Shown: in pieces, positions 30,901 through 36,006 of the stretch
How the letters are laid out: the number at the start of each line of letters is the position of its first letter
Position numbering within the stretch: position 1 is the first letter of the stretch
Program-made: the position numbers and the translations under genes
Source of the DNA: an uncultured Chitinophaga sp.
GTDB lineage: Bacteria; Bacteroidota; Bacteroidia; Chitinophagales; Chitinophagaceae
Assembly (NCBI RefSeq): GCF_946479755.1
Contig: NZ_CAMLHC010000022.1
Coordinates: 68,374 to 132,373, forward strand
Direction: 5' to 3'
Length of the DNA: 64,000 nt
The notes under the pieces: generated by a model
Databases searched by the model: none
Seen by the model: the letters and a program-made list of their open reading frames with translations, nothing else
Told to the model about the DNA's origin: nothing

Positions 30901-33101
30901 CCGGCGTGGTGTTCACCAAGTCCGGCCCGGAAGAAGCGGCTGCCGGCAACGATATCGTATACACGCTGAACCTCAGCAATACCGGTCCTTCCGACCTGCT
31001 GAATGCAACCGTTACGGACATCATTCCGTCGCAGATAAGAGCAGTGTCCTGGAAGATCATCACCCAGGGGGCGGCCACCCTGGCTGCCGGCACGCCGGTG
31101 TCCGGTACTACGCAGCAACTCACCTTTAAAGCCAATGTGCCGGCCGGTGCGGGCAACGGTATACAGGTGATCATCAACGGGGTGATTGCACCTGACTTTA
31201 CCGGTACCATAGCAAACACGGCACAGACAACAGATAATAACGGTCAGGTATATCCGTCATCTGTCACAACCACCGTCAGCAATGAGTCGCAGCTGGCCAT
31301 CACCAAAACAGGCCCGCAAAATGCCACTGCCGGAAGTACCATCACCTATGTGGTGACGGCCACCAACCTGGGCCCGTCCAACGCGGAAGGGGTTCGTATT
31401 ACAGATGTGGTCCCTGCCGGCGTCACCAACGTCACCTGGCAGGCCGCAGGTACGGGTGCAGCTACTGTTACCGCCAATGCCACCGGCAGCGGTAACAATG
31501 TGAACGTGACCGGCAACATCGACGCCGGCCCGGGCAACAGCATCCGGATCATCATCAACGGACGGGTAGCCAGCAATACGGCTTCCGGAGGCATCTCCAA
31601 CAGCGCGCTGCTGACCACCGCCGAAGGACGCCAGGTACCCAGTGATACTGTCTTTACCAGCATTATCAGGACCAATACCGTGGAGCTGGTGAAAATAGCG
31701 CCTGCCACGGCAGCCGCCGGCGACAGCATCCAGTATGACATCATCGTGTCCGACCCGGGTGTGAGCGATCTCAGTAAAGTGACCGTACAGGATATTATAC
31801 CGGCCACCATCACCGGGGTACGCTGGACGGCCTCCGTCACCGGCGCAGCACAGGTGCTCAGCGGCGGTAGCGGTACCGGTAATACCGTCAACCTCACCGC
31901 CATGATACCCGCCGGCGGCGACAATATGGTGCACATTGTGGTGAAAGGAAAGATAAACCCTGCCTTCGCCGGTGTGCTCACCAATAATGCCACCGCTACG
32001 GCTGAAGGCAATACCTTCAACGCATCCGCCACTACGACGGTACAACGGAACCTGGACCTGGCCATCGCCAAGTCCGGCCCGCCGACAGCCAGCACCGGCG
32101 ATACCATCCACTATGTGCTCACCGCCAGAAATAACGGCCTGGCTGCCGGAGACGGCGCTGTGATAACAGACGTATTGCCGGCAGGTATAAACGATATCGA
32201 AGGGGTAGTGCTCACCGTTAGCGGTGGCGCGGGCAATGTAAAGGTGAATGTGAGTAATCGCACGGTGACGGCCACCATCGGCACGTTCCCGGCAGGCGGC
32301 GAAGTAAGGCTGGGCATCAGCGGCGTAGCGCCTGCACCGGGTACCTTCAGCAACACTGCCACTATTACCGCCCCCAATGGCGCAATTGATACCAACCCGG
32401 CCAACAATACAAGCGGAACAATTGTTACAAAAGTGGAACAACGGCTGATCCTGAAACTGGCAGACCTCCAGTTGAAAAAAGTGCTGATGAACAACGAGCC
32501 GTTGCAAACAGGCGGTAAGGCCGTATTCCGGATAACATTGACCAACGCAGGACCGGATTCAGCACAGACTATCGTAGTGAGGGATACACTTACCGGTAAC
32601 CTCGATCTTATAGGTGGTATCAATGTGAGCGCGGGCATTACCCGTTACGATGCGGTGTCCAGGATTGTGGTATGGGAAGTGCCGGTACTGGCATCCGGAC
32701 AAACAGCCACCATGGAGCTGACCGCCCGCATCAACAGTAACGGTACCGTGGTCAATGTAGCGACCGCTACCAGCGCTGTGAAAGATCCGGACCTGTCTAA
32801 CAACACGGCTGTTACGCAACCGGTAACGGTATCCGGCGATGATATTTTCATCCCGAACGTGATTACGCCTAACGGCGACGGCAGGAACGATCGCTTTATC
32901 ATCATCGGTATCTCCCGTTACCCCAACTCATCGCTCTTTATCTATAACCGCTGGGGTAACCAGGTATATCAGTCTAAAAACTATCAGAACGAATGGGATG
33001 GCCATGGATTAAGCGAAGGCACTTACTACTACGTACTGAAGCTGAGAACAGCAGAGGGCGGCGAAAGGTCCTACAAAGGATGGATAGAATTGATGCGGTA
33101 A
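18963..33101 (+). CDS. giant DUF11-repeat surface adhesin with T9SS type B sorting domain
   Basis: About 4,700 residues (roughly 470 kDa). In-frame starts are GTG 18924, ATG 18963 and ATG 19005; the last gives signal peptide MIRVRPDAWHFVYACLLLSL before SARAQ. Order: L-type lectin-like domain (nt 19080-19870, with GGGDGFSVFLFD and VGVGIDEYGNY); three early DUF11-like domains; four PKD/Ig-like repeats with NAGPDQ...C (21140-22150); one DUF11; one cadherin-like domain (PPIAVNDQYTT, near 22580); 25 further DUF11 repeats; a last DUF11 (32450-32835); and a C-terminal gliding-associated domain (IPNVITPNGDGRNDRF ... YNRWGNQVYQ) that sends it through the type IX system. An SprF-like and a PorE-like gene follow, as for SprB. 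Likely a cell-surface adhesin for gliding or attachment; the lectin domain suggests sugar binding. Confidence 0.9.
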   Translation: MDVCLRLFLRVVKKMIRVRPDAWHFVYACLLLSLSARAQFTITENFKSSSAGNVTLGGAAKLTSGVDDPAGQGWLRLTEDVGNQVGYAFVNAGFPSTLGVLMDFEYVAWRRTNPSLGGGDGFSVFLFDDNITAATFKLGSRGGSLGYAQSNATGNTGLAGGYVGVGIDEYGNYANCSEGKSGGVSGNCGTLYRDYISARGPSPTYSYLGGSSVGTSLDYDVVTSTRPTPTQFYRRVQVTILPTGTGQYTLTVKSTNVQGGTLQTLFGPITLTSPPPARMKLGFAASTGGAYNRHEVRNLIITTPGNIRVQKLVDKPIAKVGDALTYKVTVYNETTSALTGLPLQDVFSPANGFNISNVTFSNDGFAGNTATGYTSTSLSNATLNMQSTSTSTFTVTGTVASMPPGKVLTNKVWVTPSATGITDPDASNDTSSVSTNIIAPDLAITKTHNGNLRKGLTGNYVLNIANGGVDAKPDVSQVTVTDVIPTGLTINGTPTGTGWSISVSGATVTATRQDALAAGASYPPITIPVKVSVSAPDSVTNTATVANAYEANTANNIASDKVDTRRNMDLQVVSSVSPPNKQGCLNTPYNIQINIRNNGPDSAVNGKFSFSVPTAINNISLVSRTITAGSGSFGVGSSISNIGYTDSVTLTSGAAATYIFSVIVTTQAPADLAIFEASLLRSATDLDTDASDPTLAVPVNPNHECDAAPSGGGCNNILRDTTFVRNKPTPSNAGIDQAVCNVTSATLNGNNPVTGTGTWRQLTGPNTVTIANPGMAGTSVSNLITGTYTFEWAINNGSCAASADTMQLRVDAPPSLAVAGPDQNLCSATTTTMAATAPVTGTGGWRQLSGPNTAVFADATKNNTGVSGLITGSYMFVWTTRNGSCPSQADTITVTINTPGPAANAGPDQQLCNVTGTVMAGNAAMPGTGTWTQIAGPNNATIVSPNQNNTALQNLTPGIYQLVWTIRNGACAATADTVQVTVYAPPTTANAGPDQTKYNNGLFTMSANAPVNGTGSWAVISGTAAVAGNNDPNTNVTLQPNTSATLTWTITNGNCPPSVDTVVLTFRRQADLKITKSDAGNTYKTGSPLVYTLTVENLGPSDVSGASIQDVLPALMSNPTWTAVTTGTGVTASATSGSGSLIKINVNIPFAAGNKIVVTVKGTVAATAKGGDVIENMGVLAFPADTPDPDQSNNTSTVTGTVPNNPPIAVNDQYTTPRDVAVSGNVLTNDSDPESQPLTVTTTPVTPPARGQVVQRADGTFTYTPNPGFTGTDSYVYQVCDNQGACATATVTIQVTAAVTDLVVTKTATPASAVAGQPLTYKITITNNGPSTIQPNEIITVADSIPAGFLANTFTPSEGTYDAGSQQWKGLTMPAGKSVVLTIAGKVESQFSGSRLRNVVYLTPPAGDIDPGVDSASVVTPVSRSVEVTVEKTDNTPLYVPGTTTQYKITIVNKGPSDLTGATFRDPLPAGITVASWTAVSPDGAQPAISGNGAIDQPLNVPAGSKIVYTLTLNIPSSFTGALVNTATVTVPAGYTNINPAGNTATDTDDPDLQYNITVSKSGPAQAVAGDSITYQLQITNSGPSDLVNATVADILPAAIRNAAWTVAVQGSATAARTSGTGNVNFTGSIPAGSGNSILVTIKGLINSAATGSFTNTATVTPAGKTPVSSNTVNTVINNRAGLTLSKAGPASGTVVAGNSISYLIRLTNAGPSDANGIVLQDAVPANIQNVTWNVTTLGTASMAAGAPMSGSGNTVRTTVNVPAGAGNVVEVQVNGDVSASATDTLTNTASATLAGIDTATATSKTAVLTEPGIQVQKAGPATVNAGTAIVYTIKVGNTGPSDAVNATITDLVGPNSIHNVSWTATASGAAVVNSGTTGTGNSVSVNANIPAGANNEVTITITGTVMSSATGNIVNTATVAIPGEQPVNSNEVVTAIAQQPGLVISKQGPANATAGGILLYVLKLTNTGPSDAYNVAFADTIAAAVQNPSISATAFGNAKVESKDVTNNIAHVIADLPAGDSNYVLILIGGKIDPAFTGQFRNQATADAGGGHTAVSPVVVTTVSNVPALELSKSAPDTVAAGQSLTYTVTVGNHGLSDAQGAVITDAVPAGLTNVSWTATAAGRAAVTAGATGTGNNIQVTGDIPTGNEHTISIIITGTVSPSFTGVLTNHATGTAGGQPPVMSDTVNTVVLNKPQLQITKSAPASISAGGQITYVITVTNAGPSDAQNVSIADMVDTTVRHVQWQATASGGAVINSGATGSGNQTLVTANIPAGTGRVVVTIQGTVNPAAAGTLGNVATAGVTGQPAVETEVSTQVHNNPQISLSKTGPAQINAGEQISYRLVATNYGLSDARNLKIQDVVPQQITNVSWTASVAANGAVLTGNTGTGNNILVTGNLPAGTGNHIFVDVTGTVAPGYAGVLRNSGYVAMQAKDTVQSDTVVTTVQNKPSLQIVKTAPDTVAAGGAITFTLTVTNPGPSDATSVTVTDAVPAFVQNVSWSAEAKGSATLQTTSGTGSNNIPVTGTLPAGAGNAIIITIHGTVDPAFTGDIPNMAQATAAGQPPVSSNTTTTHVVKQVSLAVIKAGPDRIAAGAHIAYLIGFRNYGPSNAAGVQFRDTVPAAIQNVTWDVIGLGNTVITAGQSGTGNQIAVTADMPSGTPVSSALVVVQGTVDASYTGPALVNVAQVSSVDQPIPARDTAVTTIYNDAKLDIVKSGPGKAFAGDSIKYTIHLANNGPSDAVNIAINDVVDPAILQPVWTATATGTASVSTAGGTGNVTVTGNIPVGAGNGIDITVTGTLNPDFTGTSLSNTATAVISGQTPVSSTVNTTVGRSGNLRVVKSAPGSAAAGTNITYVLTVRNAGPSNLKGVAIHDAIPSGILQATWTAVSTGPNTVVSAGSGTGNVDLTADMAADTSSVVITVKGRIDPATANGTNVSNTVTATPPAGADNPQPVSATAITVVSRQADLVIVKSGPANINAGQDITYQLQITNRGESDVDDAVITDVVPSGIIISSATATTTGNAAAAVPVITGNTITLTGDIAAGNGNSILVIIKGTVDPSATGTISNTATVTPPADVTETIPANNSSSISTVITTDVGVQVSKSGPASVNVNDPITYSIVLTNNGLSDATGITITDAVPADITVSNWTATVTGNASVTPASGTGNNISLTGMLGGSSSGTITITVNGTVKSTAAATITNTVVVEAGGTKTSSVVTSVNKSVDLRISKSGPTAMFAGEAIDYILTVTNNGPADAMGATIQDLVPAGVMNVTWTATVANGAAVTSNSGSGNNISLNANIPANSGEVTIHVKGVVNPAFTGTLVNTATATPPAGVTDPLPATATVNTVVTAATGITIVKSGPANVQAGNGITYTLLVRNNGPSDATGVVIRDTIPAGVANVNWQGVATNATIIGAVSGTGNVNLTADIPAGGTVTVTINGTTDPAFNGTISNRAVAGTILSNTVDTRINNTPGLVITKSGPATIDAGSNISYSISVANNGPSTAVGATISDVLPQEVQNATWSATAGNGAAITGGNITNGSGNVSFKADIPAGGTIMVMVNGQTDAAVTTGTITNVAAVTPANGVPVTDTAQTILTQFSKLRVVKAGPDSAAAGSRIAYTIDVYNDGPSDAVNMQIADVLPAQLQQVTWSATATGAATINGGNLQDQPGNVALIANVPQGSGHSIHIMVSGVLQASFAATDTIGNTATATLNNITTPSNRVITIVYNKASVQLSKSGPATVAAGGHISYNLVLSNGGPSDAANIQVSDILPLQLLNPVWSATAFGAAVIQGGNISNQTGNVALTAGVPAGAGNRVVITIEGDTDPALTGTVTNTASYTFGGNTVPTPPVVTTVTSKAALQLSKSGPDTLAAGSSITYTLQVTNSGPSNATNVTIADVVPATVTNVTWTAAATGAVVHGSGSGTGNNISINADMPAGSGHSVLVTVTGTIASNASGIVKNTATVSNSTGVVAQDSVQTQLVQLPGVVFTKSGPEEAAAGNDIVYTLNLSNTGPSDLLNATVTDIIPSQIRAVSWKIITQGAATLAAGTPVSGTTQQLTFKANVPAGAGNGIQVIINGVIAPDFTGTIANTAQTTDNNGQVYPSSVTTTVSNESQLAITKTGPQNATAGSTITYVVTATNLGPSNAEGVRITDVVPAGVTNVTWQAAGTGAATVTANATGSGNNVNVTGNIDAGPGNSIRIIINGRVASNTASGGISNSALLTTAEGRQVPSDTVFTSIIRTNTVELVKIAPATAAAGDSIQYDIIVSDPGVSDLSKVTVQDIIPATITGVRWTASVTGAAQVLSGGSGTGNTVNLTAMIPAGGDNMVHIVVKGKINPAFAGVLTNNATATAEGNTFNASATTTVQRNLDLAIAKSGPPTASTGDTIHYVLTARNNGLAAGDGAVITDVLPAGINDIEGVVLTVSGGAGNVKVNVSNRTVTATIGTFPAGGEVRLGISGVAPAPGTFSNTATITAPNGAIDTNPANNTSGTIVTKVEQRLILKLADLQLKKVLMNNEPLQTGGKAVFRITLTNAGPDSAQTIVVRDTLTGNLDLIGGINVSAGITRYDAVSRIVVWEVPVLASGQTATMELTARINSNGTVVNVATATSAVKDPDLSNNTAVTQPVTVSGDDIFIPNVITPNGDGRNDRFIIIGISRYPNSSLFIYNRWGNQVYQSKNYQNEWDGHGLSEGTYYYVLKLRTAEGGERSYKGWIELMR
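23620..32440 (+). repeat. tandem array of about 23 DUF11 repeats (coding)
   Basis: Each unit is about 120-127 residues with the pattern K(S/T)GP..(A)AG..I.Y.(L)..TN.GPSDA....I.D.VPA...NV.WTA, then TGN....A.IPAG..N...I...GTV......G...NTATV. Counting KxGP-type starts I find 23 units from nt 23620 to 32440, with two looser DUF11 units just before and one after. The copies have diverged at DNA level, so the array is old rather than a recent amplification. Such arrays form long stalks of Ig-like domains. Confidence 0.85.
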
Positions 33102-33127
33102 TCAACATTAAAAACCGGTCCACACAT

Positions 33128-34129
33128 ATGACAAAGCGATTTTTATTACTTGTATGCGGCTGCATCGGGCTACTGACAGCCACTGCCCAACAAAATGTGC
33201 AGTTCAGCCAGTATGTGTTCAATGGCCTGAGTGTAAACCCTGCGTACGCAGGATACAAACAGGATTGGTATCTGAATGCGATATACCGCCATCAGTGGGT
33301 GGACTTCCCGGGGGCGCCCACCACGGCAGGCATCTCCATAGATGGTCTCACCAACGCCAAAGATGAAAGGGTAGGGGTAGGCGCGCAGGTGATGCTGGAC
33401 AAACTGGGGCCACAGGAAAACCTGTCGGCCTACGGGTTTTACTCCTACCGCATTCCGCTGGACCCGGAAGATACCCGGCGCCTGTGTATCGGCATCGGCG
33501 GTGGTATCACCCAGTACAGCATAGATGGCACTGCCTTAAAATATGTGGACGACCTGGACCAGGCCATCCCGCTGGGCAAGACTTCCAAGATAGTACCGGA
33601 CGCACGTTTCGGCGTATATTACTATACGCCCAAGTTTTATGCGGGGGTATCCGTGATGGACCTGTTTTCGCTCTACTCCGCGAACATTAACTACTACTGG
33701 GGTGGGTATAACTACAATACGCTGAAGAAAACACAGCATCTTTACCTGACTGCCGGCTATATGCTCAACCTGTCCGAAAATCTCAAATTAAAACCATCCC
33801 TGATGGTAAAAGAAGATTTTAAAGGACCGACCAATGTGGACCTGAATGCTTTCTTGTTGATTGCTGACCGGTTATGGGTAGGCGGATCTTATCGTACCGG
33901 CGTAAAACTGTGGAACAAACCGGCGTTGTCAAAAGACCTGGAGCAGCTGGACGCCGCCAGCGTACTGGTAGAGTTTTATGCCACGCCGCAGTTGCGTATT
34001 GGTTATGCCTATGATATTACGGTCAGTAAAATGGCCAGCTATCAGCAGGGATCCCATGAAATCTCCGTAGGCTTTCTGTTCAACAGTAAAAAATATGAAT
34101 CCCGTACCCGTAGCCCAAGGTACTTTTAA
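33128..34129 (+). CDS. PorP/SprF family type IX secretion outer-membrane protein
   Basis: A 333-residue protein from the ATG at 33128 (upstream in-frame Met codons overlap the giant gene and lack a signal peptide). Signal peptide MTKRFLLLVCGCIGLLTA, then AQQNVQFSQYVFNGLSVNPAYAGYK, the PorP/SprF hallmark. The rest is a barrel of alternating strands ending in FNSKKYESR-type sequence. SprF is needed to export or attach SprB; partners of other type B-sorted proteins play the same part. Here it lies 26 nt after a giant type B protein, so it is almost surely its dedicated partner. Confidence 0.9.
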   Translation: MTKRFLLLVCGCIGLLTATAQQNVQFSQYVFNGLSVNPAYAGYKQDWYLNAIYRHQWVDFPGAPTTAGISIDGLTNAKDERVGVGAQVMLDKLGPQENLSAYGFYSYRIPLDPEDTRRLCIGIGGGITQYSIDGTALKYVDDLDQAIPLGKTSKIVPDARFGVYYYTPKFYAGVSVMDLFSLYSANINYYWGGYNYNTLKKTQHLYLTAGYMLNLSENLKLKPSLMVKEDFKGPTNVDLNAFLLIADRLWVGGSYRTGVKLWNKPALSKDLEQLDAASVLVEFYATPQLRIGYAYDITVSKMASYQQGSHEISVGFLFNSKKYESRTRSPRYF

Positions 34130-34141
34130 AATATTGCAGGC

Positions 34142-35806
34142 ATGAGAAAAACACTGATCCATTATTTTACCACCGGCATACTGTTTTGCGCCACCCTCAC
34201 GGCCATTGCCCAGGAGCAGCCATCTATCAGCAAAACAGCGGATATCCGCTTCCGCAGGGAGGAATATGCACAGGCAGCAGGACTATACGAAAGGTTATTA
34301 CGCACCCGGGAAGGCCGCAAACATGCAGCAGAGATAAAGGAACGGCTGGCCACTTCCTACCGGTTGTATAACCAGTATGAGAAAGCTGCTTACTGGTATG
34401 CCCAGCTGGTACAGGATAATACCGCTACCCCGGAAGACCGCGTGCATTATGGCGATATGCTGAAGAGCCTCGGACGCTACGATGAAGCCAGGCAGCAATA
34501 CAGCCAGCATCCGGACCAGCAGCGGGTAGCCTCCCGCATCGCCGGTTGTGATTCTGCGGCGAGATGGCAGGGGCTCCCCGGAGCTGTAAACCTAAAAAAC
34601 GAAACCGGCGTCAACACCGGTAAAAATGACTGGGGTACTACCTGGCGCGGGAATCACGTGGTTTTTGTGTCTGACAGCGTGCGTAGAAATGTGTGGTATA
34701 TCAAAGGTACACGCCGCCGTTATGGCCGTAACAACGCAGGCTACGGCAAGCTGTATGAAGCAGAATCGGGACAGTCGGGCATCGGTTATGTGAAAGATTT
34801 TTCCTCCGTGATCAATAATTATCCCTACCATGTAGGGCCGGTTTGTTTTACCCCCGGCGGTGATACCGCTTACGTGACCGTTACCGATCCTGCACGCCGC
34901 GTACCTTATGATAAAAAGGAGCGACCGGTGTACGGCACGCGGCATCTGAAGCTGCTGGTGTTTGTAAGGCAGCAGGATCAATGGCAGGCGCCGGTGGCAT
35001 TCCCCTATAACAGTAACGACTACTCGATAGGACATGCCGCACTCAGCGAAGGAGGCAATATCCTGTATGTAGCTTCTGATATGCCCGGTGGCAGCGGTGG
35101 TACGGATATCTGGTATTGCGAGAAACAAGCCGATAACAGCTGGGGAAAACCGCAGAACGGTGGCCCGGAGCTGAATACCGCGGATGATGATGCGTTTCCC
35201 GTAACAGGGGCCGGTGACAGGCTGTATTATGCGAGTAAAGGCAAAGCCGGTTTAGGCGGCTATGATGTATTTGCCGCCAGCGGCAACAGGGCGACGTGGA
35301 CCACGCCGGTAAACCTGCTGCCTCCCTTTAACTCCAGCGCAGATGATTTCTACTATGTGCCACAAGGCAGCCGGGAAGGTTTTATCTCTTCCAACAGGCC
35401 CGGTGGTCGCGGCGGCGATGATATCTACAGCTTTAACCTGCCGCCCGCGCTGCCGGAACTGCAACCATTGCCGGTGCCGCTGTTACGTATACCCCTCACC
35501 GTTGATATCTGTGCGCATACCGCCACCTGTGTTTATCTGTACAACAAAACCAGGGGAATGGGATGGTGTTACATGATTATGCCGCCATCGGAGAAGATAG
35601 AAGCGAAACTGGAGCCGGACGCGGAATACGTTATCCGCGTACATTATCCCGATCATGTAGAGAGCGTGGAGTTTGACACTAAAAACATGAGTGAGAACAC
35701 ACCGATCAGTAAATCTATTTGTCCTACGCCGCCGGCTGTGAAGGAAACAACAACGTACCCTCGCCAGGGACATGGGCATCCACCTAAAAAGAAACGGAAG
35801 AAGTAA
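34142..35806 (+). CDS. PorE/SprE-like TPR and WD40-like (PD40) periplasmic protein
   Basis: A 554-residue exported protein (signal peptide ending AIAQ). Residues about 25-140 hold TPR-like helices (RREEYAQAAGLYERLL, NQYEKAAYWYAQLVQ, GRYDEARQQY). Then a beta-propeller with PD40 repeats: DMPGGSGGTDIWYCEKQ, SKGKAGLGGYDVFAAS, SNRPGGRGGDDIYSFN. A short Ig-like C-terminal segment and a Lys/Pro-rich tail follow. It lacks the OmpA-like peptidoglycan-binding domain that full-length PorE has, so it may be a variant adaptor. It lies 12 nt after the SprF-like gene, as the third gene of the adhesin operon. Confidence 0.8.
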   Translation: MRKTLIHYFTTGILFCATLTAIAQEQPSISKTADIRFRREEYAQAAGLYERLLRTREGRKHAAEIKERLATSYRLYNQYEKAAYWYAQLVQDNTATPEDRVHYGDMLKSLGRYDEARQQYSQHPDQQRVASRIAGCDSAARWQGLPGAVNLKNETGVNTGKNDWGTTWRGNHVVFVSDSVRRNVWYIKGTRRRYGRNNAGYGKLYEAESGQSGIGYVKDFSSVINNYPYHVGPVCFTPGGDTAYVTVTDPARRVPYDKKERPVYGTRHLKLLVFVRQQDQWQAPVAFPYNSNDYSIGHAALSEGGNILYVASDMPGGSGGTDIWYCEKQADNSWGKPQNGGPELNTADDDAFPVTGAGDRLYYASKGKAGLGGYDVFAASGNRATWTTPVNLLPPFNSSADDFYYVPQGSREGFISSNRPGGRGGDDIYSFNLPPALPELQPLPVPLLRIPLTVDICAHTATCVYLYNKTRGMGWCYMIMPPSEKIEAKLEPDAEYVIRVHYPDHVESVEFDTKNMSENTPISKSICPTPPAVKETTTYPRQGHGHPPKKKRKK

Positions 35807-35861
35807 AGCATGCCACCCCGGGTGTGTATGCATATGACCCCAACTATATATCGTCTGCATT

Positions 35862-35903
35862 AGCCTGCATAAAACATTCTAAATGATTTTGTGCAGGCTT
35901 TTT
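35862..35903 (+). terminator. terminator of the adhesin operon
   Basis: 12-bp stem, arms 35862-35873 and 35888-35899 with one G-T pair, followed by five T residues. Confidence 0.65.
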
Positions 35904-35951
35904 AATGTGATTATATGTTTGTAATCAGTCTGTTATAAAATTATTTTGGAA

Positions 35952-35959
35952 TAATTTTG
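35952..35959 (+). promoter_or_regulatory. -7 box (TAATTTTG) of the TonB-receptor gene
   Basis: Exact TAnnTTTG match 47 nt before the ATG at 36007. An in-frame TTG at 35989 is less likely because the ATG begins the signal peptide directly. Confidence 0.6.
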
Positions 35960-36006
35960 TTTACATCGTAAACTAGTTTATCTTCGGTTTGCCTAACTCC
36001 AAAAAA

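Noticed and set aside
23620..32440. Repeat array considered as CRISPR or recent tandem duplication
   Set aside because: The period is about 370-380 nt, it is coding, and copies differ widely at DNA level; there are no short identical repeats with spacers.
31257..32507. 416-codon open frame on the minus strand inside the giant adhesin gene, and many similar ones from 20 to 33 kb
   Set aside because: They run antisense to a continuous repeat protein with clear domains. The repeat composition keeps the opposite frames free of stops; their translations are low-complexity and match no family.
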